Shown: piece after piece, positions 1 to 8,517 of the stretch | How positions within the stretch are numbered: the first letter of the stretch is position 1 | How the letters are laid out: every line of letters begins with the position of its first letter | Source: Vibrionaceae bacterium | GTDB taxonomy: Bacteria; Pseudomonadota; Gammaproteobacteria; Enterobacterales; Vibrionaceae | Reading direction: 5' to 3' | Assembly (NCBI GenBank): GCA_018222805.1 | Contig: JAAEZQ010000008.1 | Coordinates: 1 to 64,000, forward strand | DNA: 64,000 nt | Made by a program: the position numbers and the translations under genes | The notes under the pieces: generated by a model | The model's input: the letters and a program-made list of their open reading frames with translations, nothing else | What the model was told of the DNA's origin: nothing | Databases searched by the model: none

Positions 1-1
1 G

Positions 2-409
2 ACCGATTATGATGCCTTGGGAGGATCGTTCAATTACTTAAAACGATCAGCATTAACCTCAAGGTCCGCTTTTTTATTATCTGAAGTCAGCTGTTCCAAG
101 TAGGAATTGTCTGATTTATAAGTTGTTGTGGCATTACACGAGCTTTTTCTTATCAGTATAAGGTTTAGTTAATCTGTTTAGTTTTGGTTTTTACCCTTTA
201 GCCCCGATGATTTTGCGGCGCTGTTTTCTACAGAGTCTCTTGATCGGGACTATATTAAAAACGAGTTTACGCTAGTGCCACTGCTGGACAATATCCCTGA
301 TAGTGTCATTTCTGTGGTACGCCCGAAGCGGGAAATCCTGATGCAAAGTGCTACCGCACTGTTTGATGGCATCTTTCAGGATATACGAGATATCTACCCA
401 GATTATTAA
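2..409 (+). pseudogene. decayed LysR-type regulator remnant (C-terminal part)
   Basis: No start codon or complete reading frame is present. In one frame, codons from about 2 to 100 and again from 182 to 406 read as protein-like sequence. The second piece runs from the phrase PDDFAALFS to DIRDIYPDY and contains IPDSVISVVRP, which resembles the end of a LysR-type effector-binding domain. The two pieces are separated by in-frame stops at 101, 170 and 179. The gene may continue to the left of the window. The family assignment is an inference from texture rather than from a signature motif, so it could be another regulator family. Confidence 0.4.
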
Positions 410-432
410 AATATCGGACAGTACAAATAATA

Positions 433-459
433 AAAGGGCCAGCGAATCGCTGGCCCTTG
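433..459 (-). terminator. intrinsic terminator of the alanine symporter gene
   Basis: An inverted repeat with arms AGGGCCAGCG and CGCTGGCCCT (435-444 and 448-457) is flanked by A and T runs. It lies 34 bp past the stop of the minus-strand symporter and just after the LysR remnant, so it may work in both directions. Confidence 0.75.
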
Positions 460-492
460 TTGTTGTGTATTGCTGTATTTATTTTTGTAATC

Positions 493-2046
493 TTACAGAG
501 AAGTTTCTTCTGCTGTTGTTTGCGTCGCTTCAACTGCGGCAGTATGAGCAGATTTACCAGTCTTACGCTTGTATTTCCCTTCCCAGTAATCAGCACCTTT
601 AATGCCTAGCGCTACTGGGTTGAACGTATACTCAGTCACGCCTTCTTTCTGTTGTCTTTCGTAATCGTTCAACGCTTTAAGTGCTGGCTTAGACATGAAG
701 AAGATGATCAGAATGCCGACAATGTTTAACCAAGCCATCAAGCCTACACCTACGTCACCCATTGCCCATGCAAGGTTGGCAGTTTTTACTGTACCGTAGA
801 ACACCGCTGACAGAAGGATCAGTTTAAGAACAAACATCAAGCCATCCACTTTAAATGTACGACGGATGTATGCGATGTTCGTTTCTGCGATGTAGTAGTA
901 AGCCAGAATAGTCGTAAATGAGAAGAAGAACAGAGCAATGGCAATAAATGGTTTGCCCACGCCAGGAAGCGCACTTTCGATAGCCATCTGAGTAAATACT
1001 GGGCCGTTAGCACCAATGTCCGCAGGTAGGTTTTGTACCAGGAACGCGCCTTCTACTGCACCATGTACGTTGTAAGCACCAGTGATAAGAATCATGAACG
1101 CTGTTGCTGAACAAACAAGTAGTGTATCGATGTAGATAGAGAACGACTGTACTAGACCTTGTTGAGCAGGGTGGTCAACACTTGCTGCTGCTGCTGCGTG
1201 AGGACCTGTACCTTGACCAGCTTCGTTAGAGTAAACACCACGTTTTACACCCCAACCAATTGCTGCGCCGATACCAGCCATAGGTGTGAACGCGTCACCA
1301 ATGATCATACCGAAGATGCGTGGAACCTCACCGATGTTAAGCAGAATGATAACAAACGCTGTCACGATGTAAGCCAAAGCCATAAATGGAACAACAATTT
1401 GAGTGAAGCTTGCAATACGTTTTACGCCACCAAAAATGATGAAAGCAAGAATGACACAGACAACCGTACCAGTGAAAATTTTAGCAAAACTGATGGTACC
1501 GATAGCGGTTTCGATCATGTCACCAGAGCCGAATGCGGCTTCTACTGCGTTACCAATGCTGTTCGATTGAACGCCTGGAAGTAGCACACCACACGCAAAG
1601 ATAGTCGAGATAGCAAAGATCCAAGCGTACCATTTTTGACCCATTGCTTTTTCAATGTAGTAAGCTGGACCACCACGGAATTCGCCTTCGTCTTCTTCTT
1701 TATAGATTTGCGCAAGTGTTGATTCTGCGTAAGCCGTTGCAGCACCGAAGAATGCTACGACCCACATCCAGAAAACGGCACCCGGACCACCGAAACCGAT
1801 AGCGGCTGCAACACCTGCAATGTTACCTGTACCTACACGGCCAGATAGCGATACGGCAAGCGCCTGAAATGATGAAATCCCCTTTGTTGAACTCTTTCCT
1901 GATAGCAATAAGCGCCACATTTCAAAGAAATGACGAACTTGAACGAAACGAGTCATGATTGAATAGAATAAACCAGCACCAAGGCACAAGTAGATTAGTA
2001 CTGGGCTCCAGATAATTCCATTCAGAAAATCAACTAATGACTGCAT
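493..2046 (-). CDS. AGCS-family Na+/alanine (or glycine) symporter
   Basis: This is a 517-residue inner-membrane carrier of the alanine/glycine:cation symporter family, the AlsT/DagA type, which couples amino-acid uptake to sodium. About ten hydrophobic segments are visible. The conserved stretch SLSGRVGTGNIAGVA near residue 65 and GVKRGVYSNEAGQGTGPHA near residue 265 are typical of the family. An ATG at 2094 is possible, but the ATG at 2046 is preceded by AGGG at a good distance and starts the usual MQSLVDFLNG sequence, so it is preferred. Just upstream on the same strand lies a D-amino-acid dehydrogenase gene. The pair would suit uptake and oxidation of alanine, although a 293-bp gap means they need not be co-transcribed. 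The substrate could be alanine, glycine or serine. Confidence 0.92.
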   Translation of the reverse strand: MQSLVDFLNGIIWSPVLIYLCLGAGLFYSIMTRFVQVRHFFEMWRLLLSGKSSTKGISSFQALAVSLSGRVGTGNIAGVAAAIGFGGPGAVFWMWVVAFFGAATAYAESTLAQIYKEEDEGEFRGGPAYYIEKAMGQKWYAWIFAISTIFACGVLLPGVQSNSIGNAVEAAFGSGDMIETAIGTISFAKIFTGTVVCVILAFIIFGGVKRIASFTQIVVPFMALAYIVTAFVIILLNIGEVPRIFGMIIGDAFTPMAGIGAAIGWGVKRGVYSNEAGQGTGPHAAAAASVDHPAQQGLVQSFSIYIDTLLVCSATAFMILITGAYNVHGAVEGAFLVQNLPADIGANGPVFTQMAIESALPGVGKPFIAIALFFFSFTTILAYYYIAETNIAYIRRTFKVDGLMFVLKLILLSAVFYGTVKTANLAWAMGDVGVGLMAWLNIVGILIIFFMSKPALKALNDYERQQKEGVTEYTFNPVALGIKGADYWEGKYKRKTGKSAHTAAVEATQTTAEETSL

Positions 2047-2339
2047 GAGTATTTTCCCTGTTAGTTGTGTTTGTGGTTGTTTTCCCAACAACACATTACC
2101 TTTTTTTGTAACGTAATTGTTAACCTTTTTAGCTTAAAATCCTTGATAGCGTGACGGTGGACACAGAATGATAAACTACCATTAATCTCTGGTAACCATT
2201 GCTTATTCAATGTATTTCCTAGCTAAGATTCCCTGTTTGACTAATTATGCAGTATGTATTTATTAAAATGCACTTAAAAATACGGCAGTTTAATGTGCTA
2301 ACTTAAGTGCATACTATGGTTTAATAGGCTGTTTATTAA
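2047..2339. other. gap between symporter and dadA with a long inverted repeat
   Basis: No gene is seen in this AT-rich stretch. It holds a 10-bp inverted repeat, ATGCACTTAA at 2268-2277 and TTAAGTGCAT at 2303-2312, separated by 25 bp. It lies just past the dadA stop and upstream of the symporter. It could end dadA transcription or be an operator. No glycine-riboswitch-like pattern was seen before the symporter. Confidence 0.5.
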
Positions 2340-3596
2340 TCAGGCGTAACGGAATAAGTTAAGTTCTGATTGTTCAATGATCTTAGTGCTTTCCTTTGTC
2401 ATTATGCTTGCTAAAAGCTGGCCTGAGCCACACGCCATCGTCCAACCTAACGTGCCATGTCCTGTATTGGTAAACAGATTCTCGTAAGGCGTTGCTCCAA
2501 TGATTGGTGTGCCGTCCGGAGTCATCGGTCTGAAACCAGTCCAGAATTCCGCTTGGCTAAAGTCTCCGCTACGAGGAAATAGATCGCGAATGACCATTTC
2601 AATGGTGTTCTTTCTCTTTTGAGGGATAGAACCATCAAAGCCGGCGAGCTCAGCGGTACCAGCAACACGAATTCTGTCGTCAAAACGTGTCATGGCCACT
2701 TTGTAGGTCTCATCCATTACCGTAGATCGAGGCGCGTATTGCTCGTTTTCGATTGGTACCGTCAGTGAGTAACCTTTGACTGGGTAAACCGGAATATCAA
2801 CCTCAAGCTGCTTAAGCAAGGCTGTTGAGTAGCTTCCCGAGGCCAGCACAAACTGGTCGGCTTTGAACAATCCACGGTTCGTTTGGACACCTATGATCTT
2901 TTTGCCTGCGGTAACCCAATTGCTTACTTCAGTATTGAATTCAAACCTGACACCATGTGCTTTTGCCAGCTCAGTGAGTTGTTGGCAGAACTGGAAGCAA
3001 TCACCGGTCTCATCATCCGGAAGGTATAAACCACCTACGATCTTATCTTTTACTAAAGCAAGCCCCGGCTCTTGTTTGATGCACTGTTCAACGTCCATCA
3101 ACTCAAAACGTGTACCGCTTTGCTCAAGCAGTTTGAGGTCTTTTTCAATCGCTTTTAGCTGCTGCTCTGTACGAAATACTTGCAGGGTACCGAATTGTCG
3201 CCCTTGATACTTAATTGCATGATCTTTGCGTAGCTGCTCTAGGCATACGCGGCTGTGATTCGCGATAGAAAGCATACGCGCTTTGTTTACTTGGTAACGC
3301 GGCAACGTACAGTTCGCGACCATTTTCGATGCCCAGCTGATCATATCCGAGTTTAGCGTCGGCTTTATTTTGAGAGGAGCATGCTCTTCCATTAGCCATT
3401 TGATGGCTTTAATAGGAATACCCGGAGCGGCCCAAGGCGAAGAATAGCCATAAGAAATTTGGCCTGCATTAGCAAAGCTGGTTTCCATTGCACTGCTTGG
3501 TTGGCGGTCAATGACCGTTACCTGGTAGCCTGCCTGAGATAAATACCAAGCCGATGTTAAACCGATAACGCCACTTCCTAATACGATGACTTCCAT
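2340..3596 (-). CDS. dadA: D-amino-acid dehydrogenase, FAD-dependent (DadA)
   Basis: This 418-residue flavoprotein oxidises D-amino acids, classically D-alanine to pyruvate and ammonia, at the inner face of the membrane and feeds electrons to the respiratory chain. The N-terminus carries the FAD-binding Rossmann signature VIVLGSGVIGLTSAWYL, followed by the DadA-typical SFANAGQISYGYSSPWAAPG. Near the C-terminus, GFRPMTPDGTPIIG and NTGHGTLGWTMACGSG are the second flavin-binding region. An ATG at 3614 is in frame, but GGAG sits about 9 bases before the ATG at 3596, so the latter is chosen. A LysR-type regulator is transcribed divergently from 3707, a common arrangement for a controlled catabolic gene. 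The companion racemase gene (dadX) is not adjacent. Confidence 0.93.
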   Translation of the reverse strand: MEVIVLGSGVIGLTSAWYLSQAGYQVTVIDRQPSSAMETSFANAGQISYGYSSPWAAPGIPIKAIKWLMEEHAPLKIKPTLNSDMISWASKMVANCTLPRYQVNKARMLSIANHSRVCLEQLRKDHAIKYQGRQFGTLQVFRTEQQLKAIEKDLKLLEQSGTRFELMDVEQCIKQEPGLALVKDKIVGGLYLPDDETGDCFQFCQQLTELAKAHGVRFEFNTEVSNWVTAGKKIIGVQTNRGLFKADQFVLASGSYSTALLKQLEVDIPVYPVKGYSLTVPIENEQYAPRSTVMDETYKVAMTRFDDRIRVAGTAELAGFDGSIPQKRKNTIEMVIRDLFPRSGDFSQAEFWTGFRPMTPDGTPIIGATPYENLFTNTGHGTLGWTMACGSGQLLASIMTKESTKIIEQSELNLFRYA

Positions 3597-3706
3597 TTTG
3601 CACTCCACACACACAATAATTATTTGTGGCTAGTTTCTTTTGCTTACCTTTTTTTAACAATCGATATAAATTACATATAGAGTTTAGAAAAACTATAGGG
3701 TGAGGT

Positions 3707-4624
3707 ATGAGAGGTAATCTAGTAAATGGTTTGTGGTTATTTAGTCAAGTTGCTGAACATAGCAGTTTTACTGGTGCTGCGAAGTCTTTGCACCTGACGA
3801 CGGGGGCAATTAGTCAACAAATTATTCACTTAGAAGAAGCATTAGGGTTTAATCTTTTTGAACGCCACTCCCGTGGTATCCGACTAACATCCAAGGGAAT
3901 TCAACTTCAACAAGCTACCCAGTTTCATTTTTCTGAGTTGGGAAAGCTACTCGATGAGCTCAAGGTCGATAAGCACAATAATGAGATCAGACTCAAGTTA
4001 ACGCCCTCTTTTGCTTTTAAATGGCTAGTCCCAAAACTAGAGAGTTTCCACTTAGAAAATCCAGATATTCAAGTGCAAATATTTGCCGAAGGCTCGTTGG
4101 TTAACAGTGAACTGAAAGACTACGATGTGGCTATCGATTACGGATTGCATCCATATAGATACAAACACGCAGAGCTATTGCTGGACGAAAAATTATTGCC
4201 AGTAATGAGCCCCAAATACCTTGAGGATCATGGGTGGCTGAAAACTCCCTTCACGAGTGATAAACCGTTGTCGTCAATGGAACTGTGGAAGGAGGCGACC
4301 TTACTGCATGATGCAATGCCTTGGGATAAAGCCGCGCGGGATTATGAATGGCTTTATTGGGCATCTTCTATGGGGCTGGATATTAAAACCGATGTCGGAC
4401 ATTTTTTTAACCGTACTGACATGGCTATGTCTGCGGCTGAAGCGGGCGTGGGAATTGCCATGGCAAGGATGGCGTTGATCGAAGATGAACTTGTTACCCA
4501 ACGCTTAGTTTCGCCTTTTAATCCGATACCAGCTAACGCGGGTTACTATTTGATCATGAATACCAAAAGTGACTCGACAGAAAAGTTTCGTAGTTGGTTA
4601 TTACAGCAAGTCTCCACAAAATAA
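3707..4624 (+). CDS. LysR-type transcriptional regulator, GcvA-like
   Basis: This 305-residue regulator has an N-terminal winged helix-turn-helix at about residues 8-65 (LWLFSQVAEHSSFTGAAKSL, then TTGAISQQIIHLEEALGFNLFERHSRGIRLT) and a C-terminal periplasmic-binding-like effector domain. The effector half has the GcvA-subgroup phrases PSFAFKWLVPKLESF and PDIQVQI. It is divergent from dadA with a 110-bp shared promoter region, so dadA is its most likely target, by analogy with other LysR pairs. The true ligand cannot be read from the sequence. The start ATG follows a GGTGAGGT stretch that could serve as a ribosome binding site. Confidence 0.88.
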   Translation: MRGNLVNGLWLFSQVAEHSSFTGAAKSLHLTTGAISQQIIHLEEALGFNLFERHSRGIRLTSKGIQLQQATQFHFSELGKLLDELKVDKHNNEIRLKLTPSFAFKWLVPKLESFHLENPDIQVQIFAEGSLVNSELKDYDVAIDYGLHPYRYKHAELLLDEKLLPVMSPKYLEDHGWLKTPFTSDKPLSSMELWKEATLLHDAMPWDKAARDYEWLYWASSMGLDIKTDVGHFFNRTDMAMSAAEAGVGIAMARMALIEDELVTQRLVSPFNPIPANAGYYLIMNTKSDSTEKFRSWLLQQVSTK

Positions 4625-4829
4625 GCGATGTGCAGAGACCACATCCGAGGTATTGAAAATAGGTTCAATCCGTAGTGCTTTGTTTCTACTGGCAAATTGA
4701 AAGATCTTACCCATTACCATATCAGCGACAGTTTTAATGGTATGCATTGTGACCTATAGCGAGGTTCTTTGAACGAAAAATAGGCATGATGAATACGGCT
4801 ATTTTTAGAGATAACGCACAAGGAAGAAC

Positions 4830-6098
4830 ATGAAAGACGAAACGCTATCGATCCATTTTGGTTATGAAACGGACCCTACCACTAAATCCGTGGCGACCCC
4901 TATTTACCAGACCGTTGCTTATGAATTTGATAACGCTCAGCATGGTGCAGATTTATTTAACCTAGAAGTACCGGGCAATATTTACACGCGCATTATGAAC
5001 CCAACCAATGATGTTCTGGAAAAGCGTATGGCAGCTTTGGAAGGTGGTATTGCAGGTTTGGTTGTGAGCGCAGGCAGTGCAGCCATTAACTATGCGATTC
5101 TGACCTTGGCTCAGGCTGGCGATAACATCGTATCCACTCCACAACTCTACGGTGGCACATACACTTTGTTCGCCCACATGTTGCCTAATCAGGGCATCCA
5201 AGTGAAGTTTGCCAAGGATGACAAACCGGAAAGCCTGGCTGAACTTATTGATGAAAATACCAAAGCAGTGTACTGCGAGAGCATTGGTAACCCTGCTGGT
5301 AACATCATCGATTTAGAGCGTGTTGCGGACCTTGCTCACGCACAAGGTGTGCCTGTGATTGTGGATAACACCGTTGCAACGCCTGTGTTGTGTAAGCCCA
5401 TCGAATTTGGCGCCGATATTGTGGTGCACTCTCTGACGAAATATGTCGGTGGCCATGGTACGACTTTGGGTGGAGTCATTGTCGATTCGGGTAAGTTTCC
5501 TTGGGCACTGCATAGCAAGCGTTTCCCGGTATTTAATCAACCTGAGCCGTCCTATCATGGTGTGGTGTATACCGAAGCATTTGGTGATGCGGCCTTTATT
5601 GGTCGCGCGAGAACCGTACCGTTACGCAATACGGGCTCGGCACTTTCGCCAATGAATGCGTTCATGCTAATGCAGGGATTAGAAACCCTATCTTTACGCA
5701 TGGAGCGCCACACCGAGAACGCATTGAAAGTAGCGGAATATCTCAACCAGCATGAGAAAGTCAGTTGGGTAAGCTACGCAGGTTTGCCAGAATCAGAACA
5801 TCATGAACTAGCGCAAAAATATATGAAAGGTAAGCCTTCAGCGATTTTGTCGTTCGGCTTGAAAGACGGTTATGAAGCGGGTGTTCGTTTTTATGATGCG
5901 CTGAAAATATTTAAGCGCTTGGTAAATATCGGTGATGCCAAATCACTGGCTTGTCATCCGGCATCTACTACTCACCGCCAATTAAGTGAAGCAGAACAAA
6001 AGCAAGCGGGAGTGTCGCCAGAGATGATTCGCCTTTCAGTGGGTATTGAACATATTGATGATATCTTGGCCGATTTAGAGCAGGCCCTAAACGCCTAA
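4830..6098 (+). CDS. metY: O-acetylhomoserine sulfhydrylase-type PLP enzyme (MetY family)
   Basis: This 422-residue cytoplasmic PLP enzyme belongs to the Cys/Met metabolism family. Members of the MetY branch join O-acetylhomoserine with sulfide (or methanethiol) to make homocysteine (or methionine). The PLP-binding lysine is in VVHSLTKYVGGHGT, at residue 204. YTRIMNPTNDVLEKRMAALEGG near residue 50 and the C-terminal SLACHPASTTHRQL are typical. An AAGGAAG ribosome binding site lies before the ATG. It stands alone, with a terminator after it. No MetJ-type box was seen in the 205 bp upstream, in contrast to the transporter at 8518-9885. Gamma-lyase or cystathionine synthase activity cannot be excluded by sequence alone. 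Confidence 0.88.
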   Translation: MKDETLSIHFGYETDPTTKSVATPIYQTVAYEFDNAQHGADLFNLEVPGNIYTRIMNPTNDVLEKRMAALEGGIAGLVVSAGSAAINYAILTLAQAGDNIVSTPQLYGGTYTLFAHMLPNQGIQVKFAKDDKPESLAELIDENTKAVYCESIGNPAGNIIDLERVADLAHAQGVPVIVDNTVATPVLCKPIEFGADIVVHSLTKYVGGHGTTLGGVIVDSGKFPWALHSKRFPVFNQPEPSYHGVVYTEAFGDAAFIGRARTVPLRNTGSALSPMNAFMLMQGLETLSLRMERHTENALKVAEYLNQHEKVSWVSYAGLPESEHHELAQKYMKGKPSAILSFGLKDGYEAGVRFYDALKIFKRLVNIGDAKSLACHPASTTHRQLSEAEQKQAGVSPEMIRLSVGIEHIDDILADLEQALNA

Positions 6099-6131
6099 AC
6101 GCTTACTTGAACAGAGCTTTTAGTTACCCAT

Positions 6132-6163
6132 AGACCAGCCTTTAATAAGCCTGGTCTTTTTTG
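6132..6163 (+). terminator. intrinsic terminator after metY
   Basis: The arms AGACCAG and CTGGTCT form a hairpin that is extended inside by CTT/AAG pairs. It is followed at once by a run of six Ts. It begins 34 bp after the metY stop. Confidence 0.8.
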
Positions 6164-6307
6164 TTTTTATTTCTTTACTTTCAATTGATTATTGGTTTTT
6201 GGTTTCCTGTATTCCAAAAGCTCATACAGGTCGAATTTTATTCCCTTGTGAGAATGGCGTTTGTTCAAGATGATGTGGCGAGACGGCATTCACTTTAAGG
6301 AAATCAC

Positions 6308-7639
6308 ATGTCTTATGTTTTTCATCGGCATTGCCATAACACGTTGCCAGTAATCGAACGCGGAGAAGGGGTGTACCTGTTTGATCAACAAGGTAAACAA
6401 TATTTAGATGCGTGTGGTGGCGCTGCGGTATCGAACCTTGGTCATAGCCATCAAGCAGTTAAACAAGCGATGCTGGCGCAGATAGAGCGAGTTCCTTTTG
6501 CTCATACTGGCTTTTTTACTAGCGAGAGCAGCGAGCAATTGGCTGAGTTGATTTGCCAGCATATGTCGGAACAATTCAATCATGTTTATCTGGTTAGTGG
6601 TGGTTCGGAAGCTGTGGAGTCGGCGCTTAAAATGGCGCGTCAGTATTTTGTGGAGTCCGGTAAACTAGATAAAAAATATTTCATCGCCCGTCAGCAGAGT
6701 TACCACGGAAATACCCTCGGGGCGTTAGCGGTTGGTGGCAATGAGTGGCGACGCGAACCTTTCAGGCCGATCCTTAATTCCGGCCAGCATATTGCTCCTT
6801 GTTACGCTTACCGTTATCAGAAAATTGATGAATCAGAGCTGGAATATTCACTGCGCGCTGCGAATGAGCTGGAAGCCAAAATTATTGAATTGGGCGCGGA
6901 AAATGTCATGGCGTTTATTGCCGAGCCTATAGTGGGTGCGACAGCGGGCGCAGTTCCTGCAACGATTGGTTACTTCAAACGCATTCGAGAAATCTGCGAC
7001 CAATACGATGTGTTGTTGATCATGGATGAAGTGATGTGCGGTGTTGGTCGCAGCGGTAGTTTTTTCGCTTTTGAACAAGAGGAAGCCGAGCCTGATTTAG
7101 TCTGCATGGCAAAAGGGTTAGGTGCAGGTTATCAACCGATTGGCGCGGTGGTGTCTAACGACAAAGTGTATCAAGCGATTGAATCGGGTAGCGGCTTTTT
7201 CCAGCATGGTCATACCTTTATGGCCCATCCCGTTGCTTGTGCGGCAGCGGTTGCGACGATCCAAACGATATTTGAAGAAGATCTATTAACGGCTGTGAAT
7301 CGACAAGGTGCATTGTTGCGCAAAGAGCTGGCTTTAGCTTTGTCTGATTTGCCTTATATCGGTGATATCCGAGGCAAAGGTCTATTCTTAGGTATCGAGC
7401 TGGTGGCGGATAAAGAGAACAAAGCGCCTTTAAACAAAGCCACGATGGCGGATAAGCGTATTAAACAGCGAGCGATGGAAAATGGTTTAATGTGTTATCC
7501 AATGGGCGGCACTATCGACGGCGTAAACGGACACCATATTTTGCTCGCACCTCCTTTTATTTTTCAGCCAAGTCACGTGGATGAATTGGTAGAAAAACTT
7601 ACCCGTACACTGAGTGAGGTATCAAGCACATGGCAATAG
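6308..7639 (+). CDS. class-III PLP aminotransferase
   Basis: This 443-residue enzyme is of aminotransferase class III (fold type I, the omega-amino-acid/ornithine aminotransferase group). Visible marks are DACGGAAVSNLGHSH near residue 35, VSGGSEAVESALKMAR near residue 98, LLIMDEVMCGVGRSGSFFAFEQ near residue 235, and the PLP lysine K269 in MAKGLGAGYQPIGAV. It ends inside the next gene with a 10-bp overlap, so the two are translated together. The partner is a BKACE enzyme that cleaves beta-keto acids. The aminotransferase therefore probably makes a beta-keto acid from an amino acid, or removes an amino group from one of the cleavage products. The real substrate is unknown. An AAGGAAATCAC stretch before the ATG gives the ribosome binding site. 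Confidence 0.88.
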   Translation: MSYVFHRHCHNTLPVIERGEGVYLFDQQGKQYLDACGGAAVSNLGHSHQAVKQAMLAQIERVPFAHTGFFTSESSEQLAELICQHMSEQFNHVYLVSGGSEAVESALKMARQYFVESGKLDKKYFIARQQSYHGNTLGALAVGGNEWRREPFRPILNSGQHIAPCYAYRYQKIDESELEYSLRAANELEAKIIELGAENVMAFIAEPIVGATAGAVPATIGYFKRIREICDQYDVLLIMDEVMCGVGRSGSFFAFEQEEAEPDLVCMAKGLGAGYQPIGAVVSNDKVYQAIESGSGFFQHGHTFMAHPVACAAAVATIQTIFEEDLLTAVNRQGALLRKELALALSDLPYIGDIRGKGLFLGIELVADKENKAPLNKATMADKRIKQRAMENGLMCYPMGGTIDGVNGHHILLAPPFIFQPSHVDELVEKLTRTLSEVSSTWQ

Positions 7640-8475
7640 ATTCAGCATCCCATCAAGAGTCAGTTGCGATAATCGTTGCACCGAATGGCGCGAGAAAGAC
7701 CAAGCAAGAGCACCGCAATCTGCCAATGACTACTGAGGAGTTGGTTGCTGAAGCGCGAGCCTGTCAGTCGGCAGGGGCTGCCATGACCCATTTGCATGCG
7801 CGCGATGTGAACGGTAAACATTCACTAGAAATTGAGGATAATGATCCCATCTATCATGCAGTGAAAGAAGCGGTTGGCGATAAGATGATTGTTCAGTTGA
7901 CTACGGAAGCCGTCGGCCAGTATTCCCCACAGCAGCAGATAGCGTTAATTAAAGCGGTGAGGCCAGAAGCGGCTTCATTTGCGTTAAGAGAGTTAATTCC
8001 GAATGACAGCAGTGAAAAAGAGGCGAGGGATTTTTTCCACTGGGTTGCTGAAAATAATATTCTCAGCCAAATGATTCTTTATGATGAGGCGGATATCGAA
8101 CGTTATTTCCAGTATCGTAGAAGTGGTGTGCTACCTAACCATAATCAGCATGCGCTTGTTGTACTGGGTCGGTACCATAAAGAGCAACAATCTTCACCGT
8201 GGGATTTAAGAGGCCTAAATTTAGAGCGATTTAAACAAGAAGATATTCGCTGCGCCGTTTGTGCGTTTGGGGCAAGAGAGTTGGATTGTTTGATATCTGC
8301 GATGTTGCTTGGATTGGATGTTCGGGTTGGTTTTGAGAATAACCATCTTGACGCTAGTGGAAGATTGGCCGAGAGTAATACGACTCAAGTTCAAGCGCTC
8401 AGCAATATGAGTCGGCTCTTAAATGTCCCCTTGGATGATGCGTGTCGTTTTAGAACATCCATTTTCAGTCTTTAG
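7630..8475 (+). CDS. beta-keto acid cleavage enzyme (BKACE, DUF849 family)
   Basis: This 281-residue protein belongs to the BKACE family, whose founding member (Kce) cleaves 3-keto-5-aminohexanoate with acetyl-CoA. The family marks are APNGARKTKQEHRNLPMTTEEL at the start, the metal-binding HLHARD motif at about residues 55-60, and DVRVGFENNHLDASGRLAESN near residue 235. It overlaps the aminotransferase by 10 bp and shares a terminator, giving a compact two-gene operon. No Kal/Kdd/Kam lysine-fermentation genes are nearby, so the exact beta-keto acid is not known. BKACE members are known to vary widely in substrate. The start at 7630 is the first ATG and lies inside the end of the preceding gene. 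Confidence 0.88.
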   Translation: MAIDSASHQESVAIIVAPNGARKTKQEHRNLPMTTEELVAEARACQSAGAAMTHLHARDVNGKHSLEIEDNDPIYHAVKEAVGDKMIVQLTTEAVGQYSPQQQIALIKAVRPEAASFALRELIPNDSSEKEARDFFHWVAENNILSQMILYDEADIERYFQYRRSGVLPNHNQHALVVLGRYHKEQQSSPWDLRGLNLERFKQEDIRCAVCAFGARELDCLISAMLLGLDVRVGFENNHLDASGRLAESNTTQVQALSNMSRLLNVPLDDACRFRTSIFSL

Positions 8476-8477
8476 AA

Positions 8478-8509
8478 ACAAAAGAGGCTCCCGTTGGAGC
8501 CTCTTTTGT
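8478..8509. terminator. bidirectional terminator
   Basis: A perfect 14-bp stem (ACAAAAGAGGCTCC paired with its complement) with a CGTT loop has T-rich flanks on both strands. It sits between the convergent BKACE gene and the NhaC-family transporter gene and can serve both. Confidence 0.88.
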
Positions 8510-8517
8510 ATTTGTCT

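Noticed and set aside
1159..1584. A 141-residue plus-strand frame inside the symporter gene
   Set aside because: It is antisense to a clear AGCS carrier, and its cysteine- and threonine-rich translation shows no family feature.
2047..2339. Possible glycine riboswitch before the AGCS symporter
   Set aside because: Glycine riboswitches occur before some AGCS genes, but the paired aptamer pattern was not seen here.
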